Assembly: GCF_000718015.1 (NCBI RefSeq)
Contig: NZ_JODY01000008.1
Coordinates: 163,543-227,542 of the forward strand
Source of the DNA: Streptomyces catenulae
GTDB lineage: Bacteria > Actinomycetota > Actinomycetes > Streptomycetales > Streptomycetaceae
Reading direction: 5' to 3'
DNA length: 64,000 bases
This document shows positions 18,814-25,250 of this stretch, piece after piece; the first letter of the stretch is position 1; each line of letters starts with the position of its first letter. Below the pieces are notes generated by a model that was not told the DNA's origin, did no database searches, and saw only the letters and a program-made list of their open reading frames with translations. Made by a program: the position numbers and the translations under genes.

Positions 18814-18875
18814 GTTACCTCCTGAAGCGGTTTACGGGTAACTGCGTTACTGCATCATGGCGGTCGGCCGGTAAC
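18814..18875. promoter_or_regulatory. Array of four GTTAC/GTAAC pentamers between VOC and CGNR genes
   Basis: GTTAC occurs at 18814 and 18846, GTAAC at 18838 and 18871. GTAAC-TGC-GTTAC (18838-18850) is an inverted repeat, overlapped by TTAC-GG-GTAA (18832-18841). The last GTAAC overlaps the TAACGT hexamer (18872-18877) that could be the -10 of the regulator. The arrangement fits an operator for the CGNR protein controlling both genes. Confidence 0.45.
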
Positions 18876-18884
18876 GTGGCAAGG

Positions 18885-19445
18885 GTGGCGGACCGAACGG
18901 CACCGGTGTCCCTCCTCCCGGTGCAGGACCTGGTGAACACCCTCGACATCGAGACCGGCGTGGACGCGCTGACCGCGGACGGCGGGCTCGACGCCTTCCT
19001 CACCGCGCACGGCCTGCCCCCGCTCACCGCGGCGGACGCCCCGGCGGCCCTGCGCACCCTGACCGAGCTGCGCGAGGCGCTGCGCACCGTCTGCCTCGCA
19101 CACACCGCGGACACCACCCCGGACCCCGCCGACGCCCGGACCCTGGACCGGCTGCTGGCCCGCGGCCCGCTCGTCCTCGCCCTCGACCCCGACGGCGCCC
19201 CCGCACTCCGCCCGGCCGCCGGGCTGCGCGGCGCCGACCGGCTCGTCGCGCTGCTGGCCGCCGCCGTCGCCACGGCAGCCGCCGACGGCAGCTGGCGCCG
19301 CCTCAAGGCGTGCGAGGCCCATGACTGCCGGTGGGTGTTCTACGACCGGAGCCCGGCCGGACGCAGCCGCTGGTGCTCGATGGCGGTCTGCGGCAGCCGG
19401 GCGAAGATGCGCAGCTACCGCGCCCGCCGCGCGGAATCCGGCTGA
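18885..19445 (+). CDS. CGNR zinc-finger / ABATE-domain transcription regulator
   Basis: Predicted DNA-binding regulator of 186 residues. The N-terminal ABATE domain (LVNTLDIETGVDAL through TLTELREALRTVC) precedes a C-terminal CGNR zinc finger with Cys at LKACEAHDCRWVFYD and RWCSMAVCGSRAKMRSYRAR. The GTG at 18885 lies seven bases after TAACGT and would be leaderless; GTG 18876 adds three residues. Divergent to the VOC gene, which it probably controls together with itself through the pentamer array. The ligand is unknown. Confidence 0.82.
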   Translation: MADRTAPVSLLPVQDLVNTLDIETGVDALTADGGLDAFLTAHGLPPLTAADAPAALRTLTELREALRTVCLAHTADTTPDPADARTLDRLLARGPLVLALDPDGAPALRPAAGLRGADRLVALLAAAVATAAADGSWRRLKACEAHDCRWVFYDRSPAGRSRWCSMAVCGSRAKMRSYRARRAESG

Positions 19446-19529
19446 AACCCGCGACCGCCCGGCCGGGGCACGGTGGCCCGGCCGGGCGGTCGGAACGGAA
19501 GGAACCGGGAGAAACGGTAGGAAAAGCGG

Positions 19530-20870
19530 TTACGCCTGCGGGCGGCCCAACGCCCGGTAGGTCCAGCCGGCCTTCCGCCACAGCTCCGGGTCGAGGGCGT
19601 TGCGCCCGTCCAGGATGCGGCGTTCGGCGGCCGCCTCGCCCAGCACCGCCGGGTCCAGCTCCCGGAACTCCCGCCACTCGGTCAGATGCAGCACCGCGTC
19701 CGCCCCGCGCACCGCCTCCAGCGCGCTGCCCGCGTAACCCAGCGTCGGGAAGAGCCGCCGGGCGTTCTCCATGCCCTTCGGGTCGTAGACGGTGACCTGG
19801 CCGCCCTGGAGGTGGATCTGACCGGCGACGTTGAGGGCGGGGGAGTCGCGGACGTCGTCGGAGTCCGGCTTGAAGGTGGCGCCGAGGACGGCGATCCGCT
19901 TGCCGAGGAAGCCGCCGCCGACCGCGTCCCGGGTCAGCTCGACCATGTGGCCGCGGCGCCGCATGTTGATCGAGTCGACCTCGCGCAGGAAGGTCAGCGC
20001 CTGGTCCGCGCCCAGCTCACCGGCGCGGGCCATGAACGCCCGGATGTCCTTGGGCAGGCAGCCGCCGCCGAAGCCGACCCCGGCACGCAGGAACTTCTTG
20101 CCGATCCGCTCGTCGTGCCCGATCGCCTCGGCCAGCTTCATCACATCGCCGTCGGCCGCCTCGCAGACCTCCGCCATGGCGTTGATGAACGAGATCTTCG
20201 TGGCCAGGAAGGAGTTGGCGGCGGTCTTCACCAGCTCGGCGGTCGGGTAGTCCATGACGACGAACGGCGAGCCCTCGGCGACCGGCTTCTCGTAGATCTC
20301 CCGCAGCAGCGCCTCGGCCCGCTCGCTCGCGACGCCGACGACGATCCGGTCCGGGTGCAGGGTGTCGTCCACGGCGAACCCCTCGCGCAGGAACTCCGGG
20401 TTCCACGCCAGCTCCGCCGCCTCGCCCGCCGGTGCCTCGCGCGCCAGCAGCCGCGACAGCCGCGCCGCGCTGCCCACCGGCACCGTCGACTTGCCGACGA
20501 CCAGCGCCGGACGGGTCAGATGCGGGGCGAGCGAGGCGAAGGCGCTCTCGACGTACGACATGTCGCAGGCGTACTCGCCGTGCTTCTGCGGGGTGTTCAC
20601 ACAGACGAAGTGCACATCGCCGAAGGCCCCCGCCTCCTCGTAGGAGGTGGTGAAGCGGAGTCGGCCGGTGGAGCCCTCGATCCCGTCGATGTGGCGGCGG
20701 AGCAGCTCCTCCAGTCCCGGTTCGTACATCGGGACCTCGCCGCGCCGCAGCATCTCGATCTTCTCGGGGACGACGTCCAGACCCAGGACCTCGAAGCCGA
20801 GCTCGGCCATGGCGGCGGCGTGGGTGGCGCCGAGGTAGCCGGTGCCGATCACGGTGATCTTGAGGGCCAT
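19530..20870 (-). CDS. UDP-glucose 6-dehydrogenase
   Basis: Oxidises UDP-glucose to UDP-glucuronate with two NAD+ in the cytoplasm, supplying envelope polysaccharides. The 446-residue product starts MALKITVIGTGYLGATHAAA (Rossmann fold), with VNTPQ, GKSTVPVGSA, WNPEFLREGFAVDD, and the catalytic cysteine in GVGFGGGCLPKDI. The C-terminal UDP-binding domain holds LGATFKPDSDDVRDSPAL. GGAGC lies eight bases before ATG 20870. Single transcription unit. Confidence 0.94.
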   Translation of the reverse strand: MALKITVIGTGYLGATHAAAMAELGFEVLGLDVVPEKIEMLRRGEVPMYEPGLEELLRRHIDGIEGSTGRLRFTTSYEEAGAFGDVHFVCVNTPQKHGEYACDMSYVESAFASLAPHLTRPALVVGKSTVPVGSAARLSRLLAREAPAGEAAELAWNPEFLREGFAVDDTLHPDRIVVGVASERAEALLREIYEKPVAEGSPFVVMDYPTAELVKTAANSFLATKISFINAMAEVCEAADGDVMKLAEAIGHDERIGKKFLRAGVGFGGGCLPKDIRAFMARAGELGADQALTFLREVDSINMRRRGHMVELTRDAVGGGFLGKRIAVLGATFKPDSDDVRDSPALNVAGQIHLQGGQVTVYDPKGMENARRLFPTLGYAGSALEAVRGADAVLHLTEWREFRELDPAVLGEAAAERRILDGRNALDPELWRKAGWTYRALGRPQA

Positions 20871-21050
20871 GGATGCTCCAAACCAGTTTTCGGCGCGGCG
20901 GCCGGGGTGCGGTGTGCAGGTCGGTGACGGACGGGCGAAAAGGCGCTGACCGAGCATAGTCGGGCCCCCGCGGGCGGGCGTCGGGCACCGGCCACCGGGG
21001 AACGGATGGTCTGTCGGCAACCTCACGTATCCCGCCGCGCCCGGGACGCC

Positions 21051-21088
21051 TAGAATCCGGAGCAGAACGGGTTACTTAACGGTAGTTA
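21051..21088 (+). promoter_or_regulatory. Putative acd promoter -10 and downstream dyad-like operator
   Basis: TAGAAT at 21051-21056 is a good -10, but no clear -35 is seen. About 15 bases further lies TTACTTAACGGTAGTTA (21072-21088), an imperfect dyad resembling TetR-type operators of acyl-CoA genes. The position just after the start point would block elongation. Both assignments are inference. Confidence 0.35.
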
Positions 21089-21116
21089 GCTTCAGCTCTC
21101 AGGGGAGTGAGAAACC

Positions 21117-22289
21117 TTGGCGGGAACCGCTGATTTCGATCTGTACCGGCCGTCGGAGGAGCACGACATGCTCCGGGAGTCGGTGCGTGCCCTCGCCGAG
21201 GCGAAGATCGCACCGTTCGCCGCCGCCGTGGACGAGGAGGCCCGCTTCCCGCAGGAGGCGCTCGACGCGCTGGTCGCCAACGACCTGCACGCCGTCCACG
21301 TACCGGAGACCTACGGCGGCGCGGGCGCCGACGCGCTCGCCACCGTCATCGTCATCGAGGAGGTCGCCCGGGTCTGCGGTTCGTCCTCGCTGATCCCGGC
21401 GGTCAACAAGCTCGGCTCGCTCCCGGTGATCCTCTCCGGCTCGGAGGAGCTGAAGGCGAAGTACCTCGGCCCGCTGGCCAAGGGCGACGCGATGTTCTCG
21501 TACTGCCTGAGCGAGCCGGACGCCGGTTCGGACGCGGCGGGCATGAAGACCAAGGCCGTCCGCGACGGTGACTTCTGGGTCCTCAACGGCGTGAAGCGCT
21601 GGATCACCAACGCCGGTGTCTCCGAGTACTACACGGTCATGGCCGTCACCGACCCGGAGAAGCGCTCCAAGGGCATCTCCGCCTTCGTCGTCGAGAAGGG
21701 CGACGAGGGTGTGTCCTTCGGCGCCCCCGAGAAGAAGCTCGGCATCAAGGGCTCGCCGACCCGCGAGGTCTACCTCGACAACGTCCGCATCCCCGCCGAC
21801 CGCATGATCGGCGCCGAGGGCACCGGCTTCGCCACCGCGATGAAGACCCTCGACCACACCCGCATCACCATCGCCGCACAGGCACTGGGCATCGCCCAGG
21901 GCGCGCTGGACTACGCCAAGGGCTACGTCCGCGAGCGGAAGCAGTTCGGCAAGCCGATCGGCGACTTCCAGGGCGTGCAGTTCATGCTCGCCGACATGGC
22001 GATGAAGGTCGAGGCCGCCCGCCAGCTGACCTACGCCGCCGCCGCCAAGTCCGAGCGCATCTCCGCCGGTGGCAAGGACGAGGACCTCACCTTCTTCGGC
22101 GCCGCCGCCAAGTGCTACGCCTCCGACGCCGCGATGGAGATCACCACCGACGCCGTCCAACTCCTCGGCGGCTACGGCTACACCCGCGACTACCCGGTCG
22201 AGCGCATGATGCGCGACGCCAAGATCACGCAGATTTATGAGGGCACGAACCAGGTGCAGCGGATTGTGATGGCGCGGAACCTGCCGTAG
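21117..22289 (+). CDS. Acyl-CoA dehydrogenase (3' end rebuilt by an inserted islet)
   Basis: FAD enzyme introducing the alpha-beta double bond in acyl-CoA (fatty or branched-chain acid degradation). The 390-residue product has YCLSEPDAGSD, the FAD-binding GVKRWITNAG, DHTRITIAAQALGIAQGALDY and a C-terminus with the catalytic-region glutamate in YEGTNQVQR. TTG 21117 follows GGGGAG at 21102-21107 and matches the family N-terminus. The last codons use ATT and TAT, rare here, and the 63 bp from 22226 recur 2828 bp downstream with ATC and TAC. This suggests the present 3' end was supplied by the inserted element. Confidence 0.93.
   Translation: MAGTADFDLYRPSEEHDMLRESVRALAEAKIAPFAAAVDEEARFPQEALDALVANDLHAVHVPETYGGAGADALATVIVIEEVARVCGSSSLIPAVNKLGSLPVILSGSEELKAKYLGPLAKGDAMFSYCLSEPDAGSDAAGMKTKAVRDGDFWVLNGVKRWITNAGVSEYYTVMAVTDPEKRSKGISAFVVEKGDEGVSFGAPEKKLGIKGSPTREVYLDNVRIPADRMIGAEGTGFATAMKTLDHTRITIAAQALGIAQGALDYAKGYVRERKQFGKPIGDFQGVQFMLADMAMKVEAARQLTYAAAAKSERISAGGKDEDLTFFGAAAKCYASDAAMEITTDAVQLLGGYGYTRDYPVERMMRDAKITQIYEGTNQVQRIVMARNLP
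22226..22288. repeat. Direct repeat, left copy (putative attL at the acd 3' end)
   Basis: This 63-bp stretch in the 3' end of the acyl-CoA dehydrogenase gene matches 25054-25116 at 58 of 63 positions. The exact runs are 20 bp (22245-22264) and 23 bp (22266-22288). Four of the five differences are synonymous third-position changes. This is the expected outcome of site-specific insertion that restores the interrupted ORF. Confidence 0.8.
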
Positions 22290-22307
22290 GCGGTAGCTGC
22301 ACAACAA

Positions 22308-22339
22308 GAAATGCCCCTGCCGCACGGCGGGGGCATTTC
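22308..22339. terminator. Terminator between acd and the islet genes
   Basis: GAAATGCCCC (22308-22317) pairs with GGGGCATTTC (22330-22339), with an inner GCCG/CGGC stem. The A and T flanks make it usable from both sides. Confidence 0.85.
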
Positions 22340-22352
22340 CTGTCTGCGGGGC

Positions 22353-22550
22353 CTACACGAGGCCGACCCCCGCCTGAGCCTTGATGGTGTTCACCGCGTC
22401 TTCGGTGAGCCAGCGCAGGGGGACCACGGTCCACTTGTCGCGCTTGCGCATGACCACGGCTTTACCGTCCCTGGTGCGTCCGACGTGGACGAAGCCGTGA
22501 TCACGCCGCAGGTCTTTCGCCAGGTTCTCGCCGTGGATCACGGGCGTCAC
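22353..22550 (-). CDS. Small hypothetical protein of the islet
   Basis: A 65-residue basic protein with no motif I recognise. It has the look of a compact beta-rich fold (GFVHVGRTRDGKAVVMRKRDKW, then WLTEDAVNTIK). ATG 22550 overlaps the stop of the preceding gene as ATGA, and AAGGGGAG lies upstream, so the two are coupled. It ends just before the islet terminator. Confidence 0.6.
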   Translation of the reverse strand: MTPVIHGENLAKDLRRDHGFVHVGRTRDGKAVVMRKRDKWTVVPLRWLTEDAVNTIKAQAGVGLV

Positions 22551-22681
22551 TCCCCTTCGCGGTCCTCGTCATCGGCGAGGCTGCTGTGCACGTTCCCGTT
22601 CTGAGAGACCCGGGAGTCAGGATCAGTCGCCTGATCCCGACCGGCGTACGGATCCCACTCGTCCTCGTTCCGCTTACCCAT
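22547..22681 (-). CDS. Very small acidic hypothetical protein of the islet
   Basis: A 44-residue polar product beginning MGKRNEDEWDPYAGRD and ending in Asp/Glu-rich residues. ATG 22681 has AGGGAG 11 bases upstream; the open frame continues further 5' but without a plausible start. It overlaps the next gene by four bases. Function unknown, with no structure-forming pattern visible, so it may be an intrinsically disordered partner of the 65-residue protein. Confidence 0.5.
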   Translation of the reverse strand: MGKRNEDEWDPYAGRDQATDPDSRVSQNGNVHSSLADDEDREGE

Positions 22682-22951
22682 TCTTGTCTGCTCCCTGGAT
22701 CGACCGCTGAAGCGATATGGGGAATCGGTCCCCGCGCCGTCGTACATCCCGCCCGACCAATGGCCTGTCCTTTCACGGGATGGAGACGGGGTCTGCACTG
22801 TCCCTGTCGTGATTCTCAAATGGGTACGGGGCCCATTCGGCGTCGCCGGGCAGGGGCAGAGGTATGGGTGCCTCTGCTCGGACCGGGCACGTCTTCCTGT
22901 ACTCGACGGCTTGTCCGACCGGGAGGCTCCCGATACCGGCAACTGTGACCA

Positions 22952-23146
22952 TCAGTGCCCCTCCGGGTGCCGACGGAGGAAGACGTTGCAGTCGGACACA
23001 GTGGTCATGTCGCCACCCGCACGGGCGCGGTCCCGCACATTGGCCAGCTCGGTGCAGCCTGCGCAGTCCGGCACCGGACCAGGCTCCGCATCCAACCTGA
23101 GCGGCAGCTCTACCGCCTCACTCGGGTAAGTCCTCGGCTGGCTCAT
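22952..23146 (-). CDS. Small Cys-containing hypothetical protein of the islet
   Basis: A 64-residue product. The middle has PDCAGCTELANVRDRA and then SDCNVFLRRHPEGH, so a CxxC plus Cys/His pair could bind zinc, though this is a guess. ATG 23146 has GGAGGGA six bases upstream; an upstream ATG at 23179 lacks one. It sits 86 bp after the XRE gene in the same orientation. Confidence 0.6.
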   Translation of the reverse strand: MSQPRTYPSEAVELPLRLDAEPGPVPDCAGCTELANVRDRARAGGDMTTVSDCNVFLRRHPEGH

Positions 23147-23232
23147 ACTGTCCCTCCGCGTCGTCCGTGTGATGACCACGTTAGGGACGTCAGCGAATCA
23201 ACCCCCAGGAAGTTGCACGCGGTTGCACAGAT

Positions 23233-24081
23233 TCATCCAAGGGAGTCGATGGCCCTTGTGATGCAGGCGCGAGCTTCTGGGCCTCGTACTGCGATCTTCG
23301 ACAGTTCGCCGAAGGCTTTCAGATACGTTCGGATCTCGCCGGGGGCTGTCAGGTTGATCTCTGCCGTCAGCGTCTCCACCGCCACCTGGGCATCGTCGAA
23401 GGCGTAGAACGCTTCCAGCGGCCAGGCCGCACGCCGGGCGCCGAGCGGGATCACGCCCAACGAGACGTTGGGCTGAGCCATGACCGACAGCAGGTAGCCG
23501 AGTTGGCCCGCCAGCGCCGCGTCGTCGCTGACGCGGTAATAGAGGACAGCTTCCTCCAGGAGCAGCGCAAAGTGATGGCCCCCTTCCCGCACGACGCGGG
23601 AGCGGTTCAGCCGAGCCTGTACGGCGTCTGAGACATCGTCCGGCGTTCCCTGAAAGTGCGTGATGGACCGTAGAAGGCCAGTGGCGTACTCAGCTGTCTG
23701 GAGCATCCCCGGCACGACATTGGATGCGTACACGCGGAAGGTGCGGGTCCGTTGGTAGAGGGGCACCGTCTGTTCGTGAATCCGGCGCATCCCGTCCCGG
23801 TGGATCTGCCGCCACTCCACGTACATGGACTCAGCGTTGCGTGAGGCTGCGATCAAGTCGGCGGCCTGATCGTCAGCATCACAGGCCGTGCACCAGGCCC
23901 GGATATCCGCGTCTGAGGGCGGAGTCTTGCCACGGGCGATCCGCGAGGACTTGGACTTGTGCCAGCCGCACCGGGCGGCCAGTTCATTCCCCGTGAGCCC
24001 GGCGTCCTTCATGATGCTTTGCAACCGGGTTGCTACAGCGGCGCGCGCCGCTTGGGCGCTGGAGAGCGGGGATGAGGACAT
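23233..24081 (-). CDS. XRE-family regulator with DUF5753 domain
   Basis: Helix-turn-helix regulator of 282 residues. The HTH spans ~15-65 (LQSIMKDAGLTGNELAARCG, then WHKSKSSRIARGKTPPSD). The DUF5753 domain follows (RTFRVYASNVVPGMLQTAEYA through LGVIPLGARRAAWPLEAFYAFDD). Streptomyces carries many such genes next to small DUF397 or DUF6879 genes, and some control differentiation or antibiotics. Start ATG 24081 has only a weak ribosome site and lies 17 bp after the DUF6879 stop. Confidence 0.88.
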   Translation of the reverse strand: MSSSPLSSAQAARAAVATRLQSIMKDAGLTGNELAARCGWHKSKSSRIARGKTPPSDADIRAWCTACDADDQAADLIAASRNAESMYVEWRQIHRDGMRRIHEQTVPLYQRTRTFRVYASNVVPGMLQTAEYATGLLRSITHFQGTPDDVSDAVQARLNRSRVVREGGHHFALLLEEAVLYYRVSDDAALAGQLGYLLSVMAQPNVSLGVIPLGARRAAWPLEAFYAFDDAQVAVETLTAEINLTAPGEIRTYLKAFGELSKIAVRGPEARACITRAIDSLG

Positions 24082-24098
24082 GAACCGGCCGGCCTGAG

Positions 24099-24623
24099 TC
24101 AGACGCTGTACTTCTCGTGTGGGATGGCGCGCTCCCACACCGCCTCGAACGCCGAGGCGCAGAGCTGCGCAACGGCAGGGTCTTCGGTCTGGTCGGTGTG
24201 GACCCACTGCCCGGACCCATCAAAGATATTGAACTGAACCAACCGCCTGTCGAACAGCCAGAAGTCATTTCCGGGCAGGGCCAGATCTGATGCGTGGCGC
24301 CGAGGCAGCCAACGGATCTGCTCCCCGGCAGCGACGTTTGTGAACGTTCCGGAGTGCTCAAAGCGGATGTAGTCGCTCAGCGGTTCGGAGACGATTCGGG
24401 CGCGGCGCATCACCACTCCCTTGTTCGTGACCTCCTGCACGAGGTCGAGCCACGGCCGCCACCACGAGTCGCGGTCGTCGGGGTTGAGACGGTGCCCCTC
24501 CCTCCACGCCGCGAACCCTTCGATCTCGTTCTCTGCGCCGTAGGCGTCGCGCATCTCCAGATGGACGGCTGACCTTTCCGCCGCACGGAGCAGGTCAGCA
24601 AAGCTGGTCAAGCTCTGCGACAT
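24099..24623 (-). CDS. DUF6879 family protein
   Basis: A 174-residue protein typical of the DUF6879 family found beside DUF5753 regulators. Features: an early LEMRDAYGAE stretch, VVMRRARIVSEPLSDYIRFE in the middle, and WLFDRRLVQFNIFDGSG plus a C-terminal AFEAVWERAIPHEKY. ATG 24623 follows GGGAGG by eight bases. It overlaps the upstream small gene, so translation is coupled. The pairing recalls toxin-antitoxin-like or regulator/partner couples, but no activity is known to me. Confidence 0.82.
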   Translation of the reverse strand: MSQSLTSFADLLRAAERSAVHLEMRDAYGAENEIEGFAAWREGHRLNPDDRDSWWRPWLDLVQEVTNKGVVMRRARIVSEPLSDYIRFEHSGTFTNVAAGEQIRWLPRRHASDLALPGNDFWLFDRRLVQFNIFDGSGQWVHTDQTEDPAVAQLCASAFEAVWERAIPHEKYSV

Positions 24624-24837
24624 CAAGTGCCTCCCTGAGAAGCGGGATCATCCGCTTCGGTACCCGGATCACTGCTTCGTGGTCGGGGATCGGAACATCC
24701 ACCGAGCTTTCCCGCGTGGTCTGCTCGTCCGCCTTCCAGCCCTGGAAGAGGAGATCCCTCGTGCCCTCATCGACCCACACGGCCGGAGAGCCGTGATCCC
24801 CGGACTCTGGATCTTTACCGACGAACCGTAGCGCCAT
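24595..24837 (-). CDS. Small hypothetical protein, first gene of the islet operon
   Basis: An 80-residue product starting MALRFVGKDPESGDHGSPAV and containing WVDEGTRDLLFQGWKADEQT, a pattern I recall from small proteins that regularly precede DUF6879 genes. ATG 24837 has GGAGGT six bases upstream. The C-terminus (PKRMIPLLREALDVAELDQL) is helical. Overlap with the next gene of about 29 bp indicates an operon. Function unknown. Confidence 0.72.
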   Translation of the reverse strand: MALRFVGKDPESGDHGSPAVWVDEGTRDLLFQGWKADEQTTRESSVDVPIPDHEAVIRVPKRMIPLLREALDVAELDQLC

Positions 24838-25053
24838 GCCGACCTCCGCTGTCGAGTGCGTTGCAATCTGTTGCGCGAACCTCACGCCCCGAGGTGGCTG
24901 CGGTCAAGAGGGTGGGTTCCTTCTGGTCAACGTGAGCATCCCTGGGGTGACCAGCGGCGATGACACCCACGTACGGGTGATCATGGGGAAATGCTGGGGA
25001 GGCACCCCATAGAGGGGGTGTTCGCGCAGGTCAGGGGGCTATGTTCCGTAATG

Positions 25054-25116
25054 CACCCAGATCTACGAGGGTACGAACCAGGTGCAGCGGATCGTGATGG
25101 CGCGGAACCTGCCGTA
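25054..25116. repeat. Direct repeat, right copy (putative attR, stranded original acd 3' end)
   Basis: It encodes the same terminal residues (TQIYEGTNQVQRIVMARNLP) in frame to TAA 25115-25117 using high-GC codons, but it has no start and no upstream coding sequence. The perfect hairpin at 25140-25169 follows, presumably the original acd terminator. Confidence 0.8.
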
Positions 25117-25139
25117 ACGGCGGAGATCCACACGGACTA

Positions 25140-25169
25140 AACGGCCCCGGCGGTACCGCCGGGGCCGTT
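25140..25169. terminator. Perfect 30-bp palindromic terminator
   Basis: AACGGCCCCGGCGGT is followed immediately by its reverse complement, then a short C/T-rich tail. It lies 23 bp after the stranded acd tail, so it was probably the gene's own terminator before the islet inserted. Confidence 0.85.
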
Positions 25170-25209
25170 CCGTGTCTCTGGCCGGGGGCGGCGGGGCGTA
25201 CTAAATTGG

Positions 25210-25219
25210 TTGATGTCAA
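25210..25219. promoter_or_regulatory. TTGATGTCAA dyad, candidate MarR operator
   Basis: TTGA and TCAA arms flank two bases, directly beside the TAAATT hexamer (25202-25207) that could be the -10 of the MFS-MarR operon. MarR regulators commonly bind TTGA/TCAA dyads in their own promoters; the link here is positional. Confidence 0.4.
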
Positions 25220-25250
25220 GCAAGTGAACGTCCCGGTGGGAGTGGTTCCC

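Larger units (their letters stand above)
22290..25053. mobile_element. Integrase-less genomic islet between direct repeats
   Basis: About 2.8 kb bounded by the 63-bp repeats. All six genes are on the minus strand, and their DNA is visibly less GC-rich and uses more T/A-ending codons than the flanks. The content (DUF5753 XRE regulator, DUF6879 protein, small companions) is typical of accessory Streptomyces DNA. No integrase, excisionase or transfer gene is present. It may be a decayed or trans-mobilised element. Confidence 0.7.

Noticed and set aside
22290..25053. tRNA gene or tRNA-end att site for the islet
   Set aside because: No cloverleaf or tRNA 3' end seen; the repeat lies in a protein-coding 3' end.
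25054..25117. A second dehydrogenase gene fragment as an independent pseudogene
   Set aside because: Only the last ~20 codons are present, with exact match boundaries and islet DNA on one side, so a stranded gene end after insertion explains it better than a decayed paralogue.
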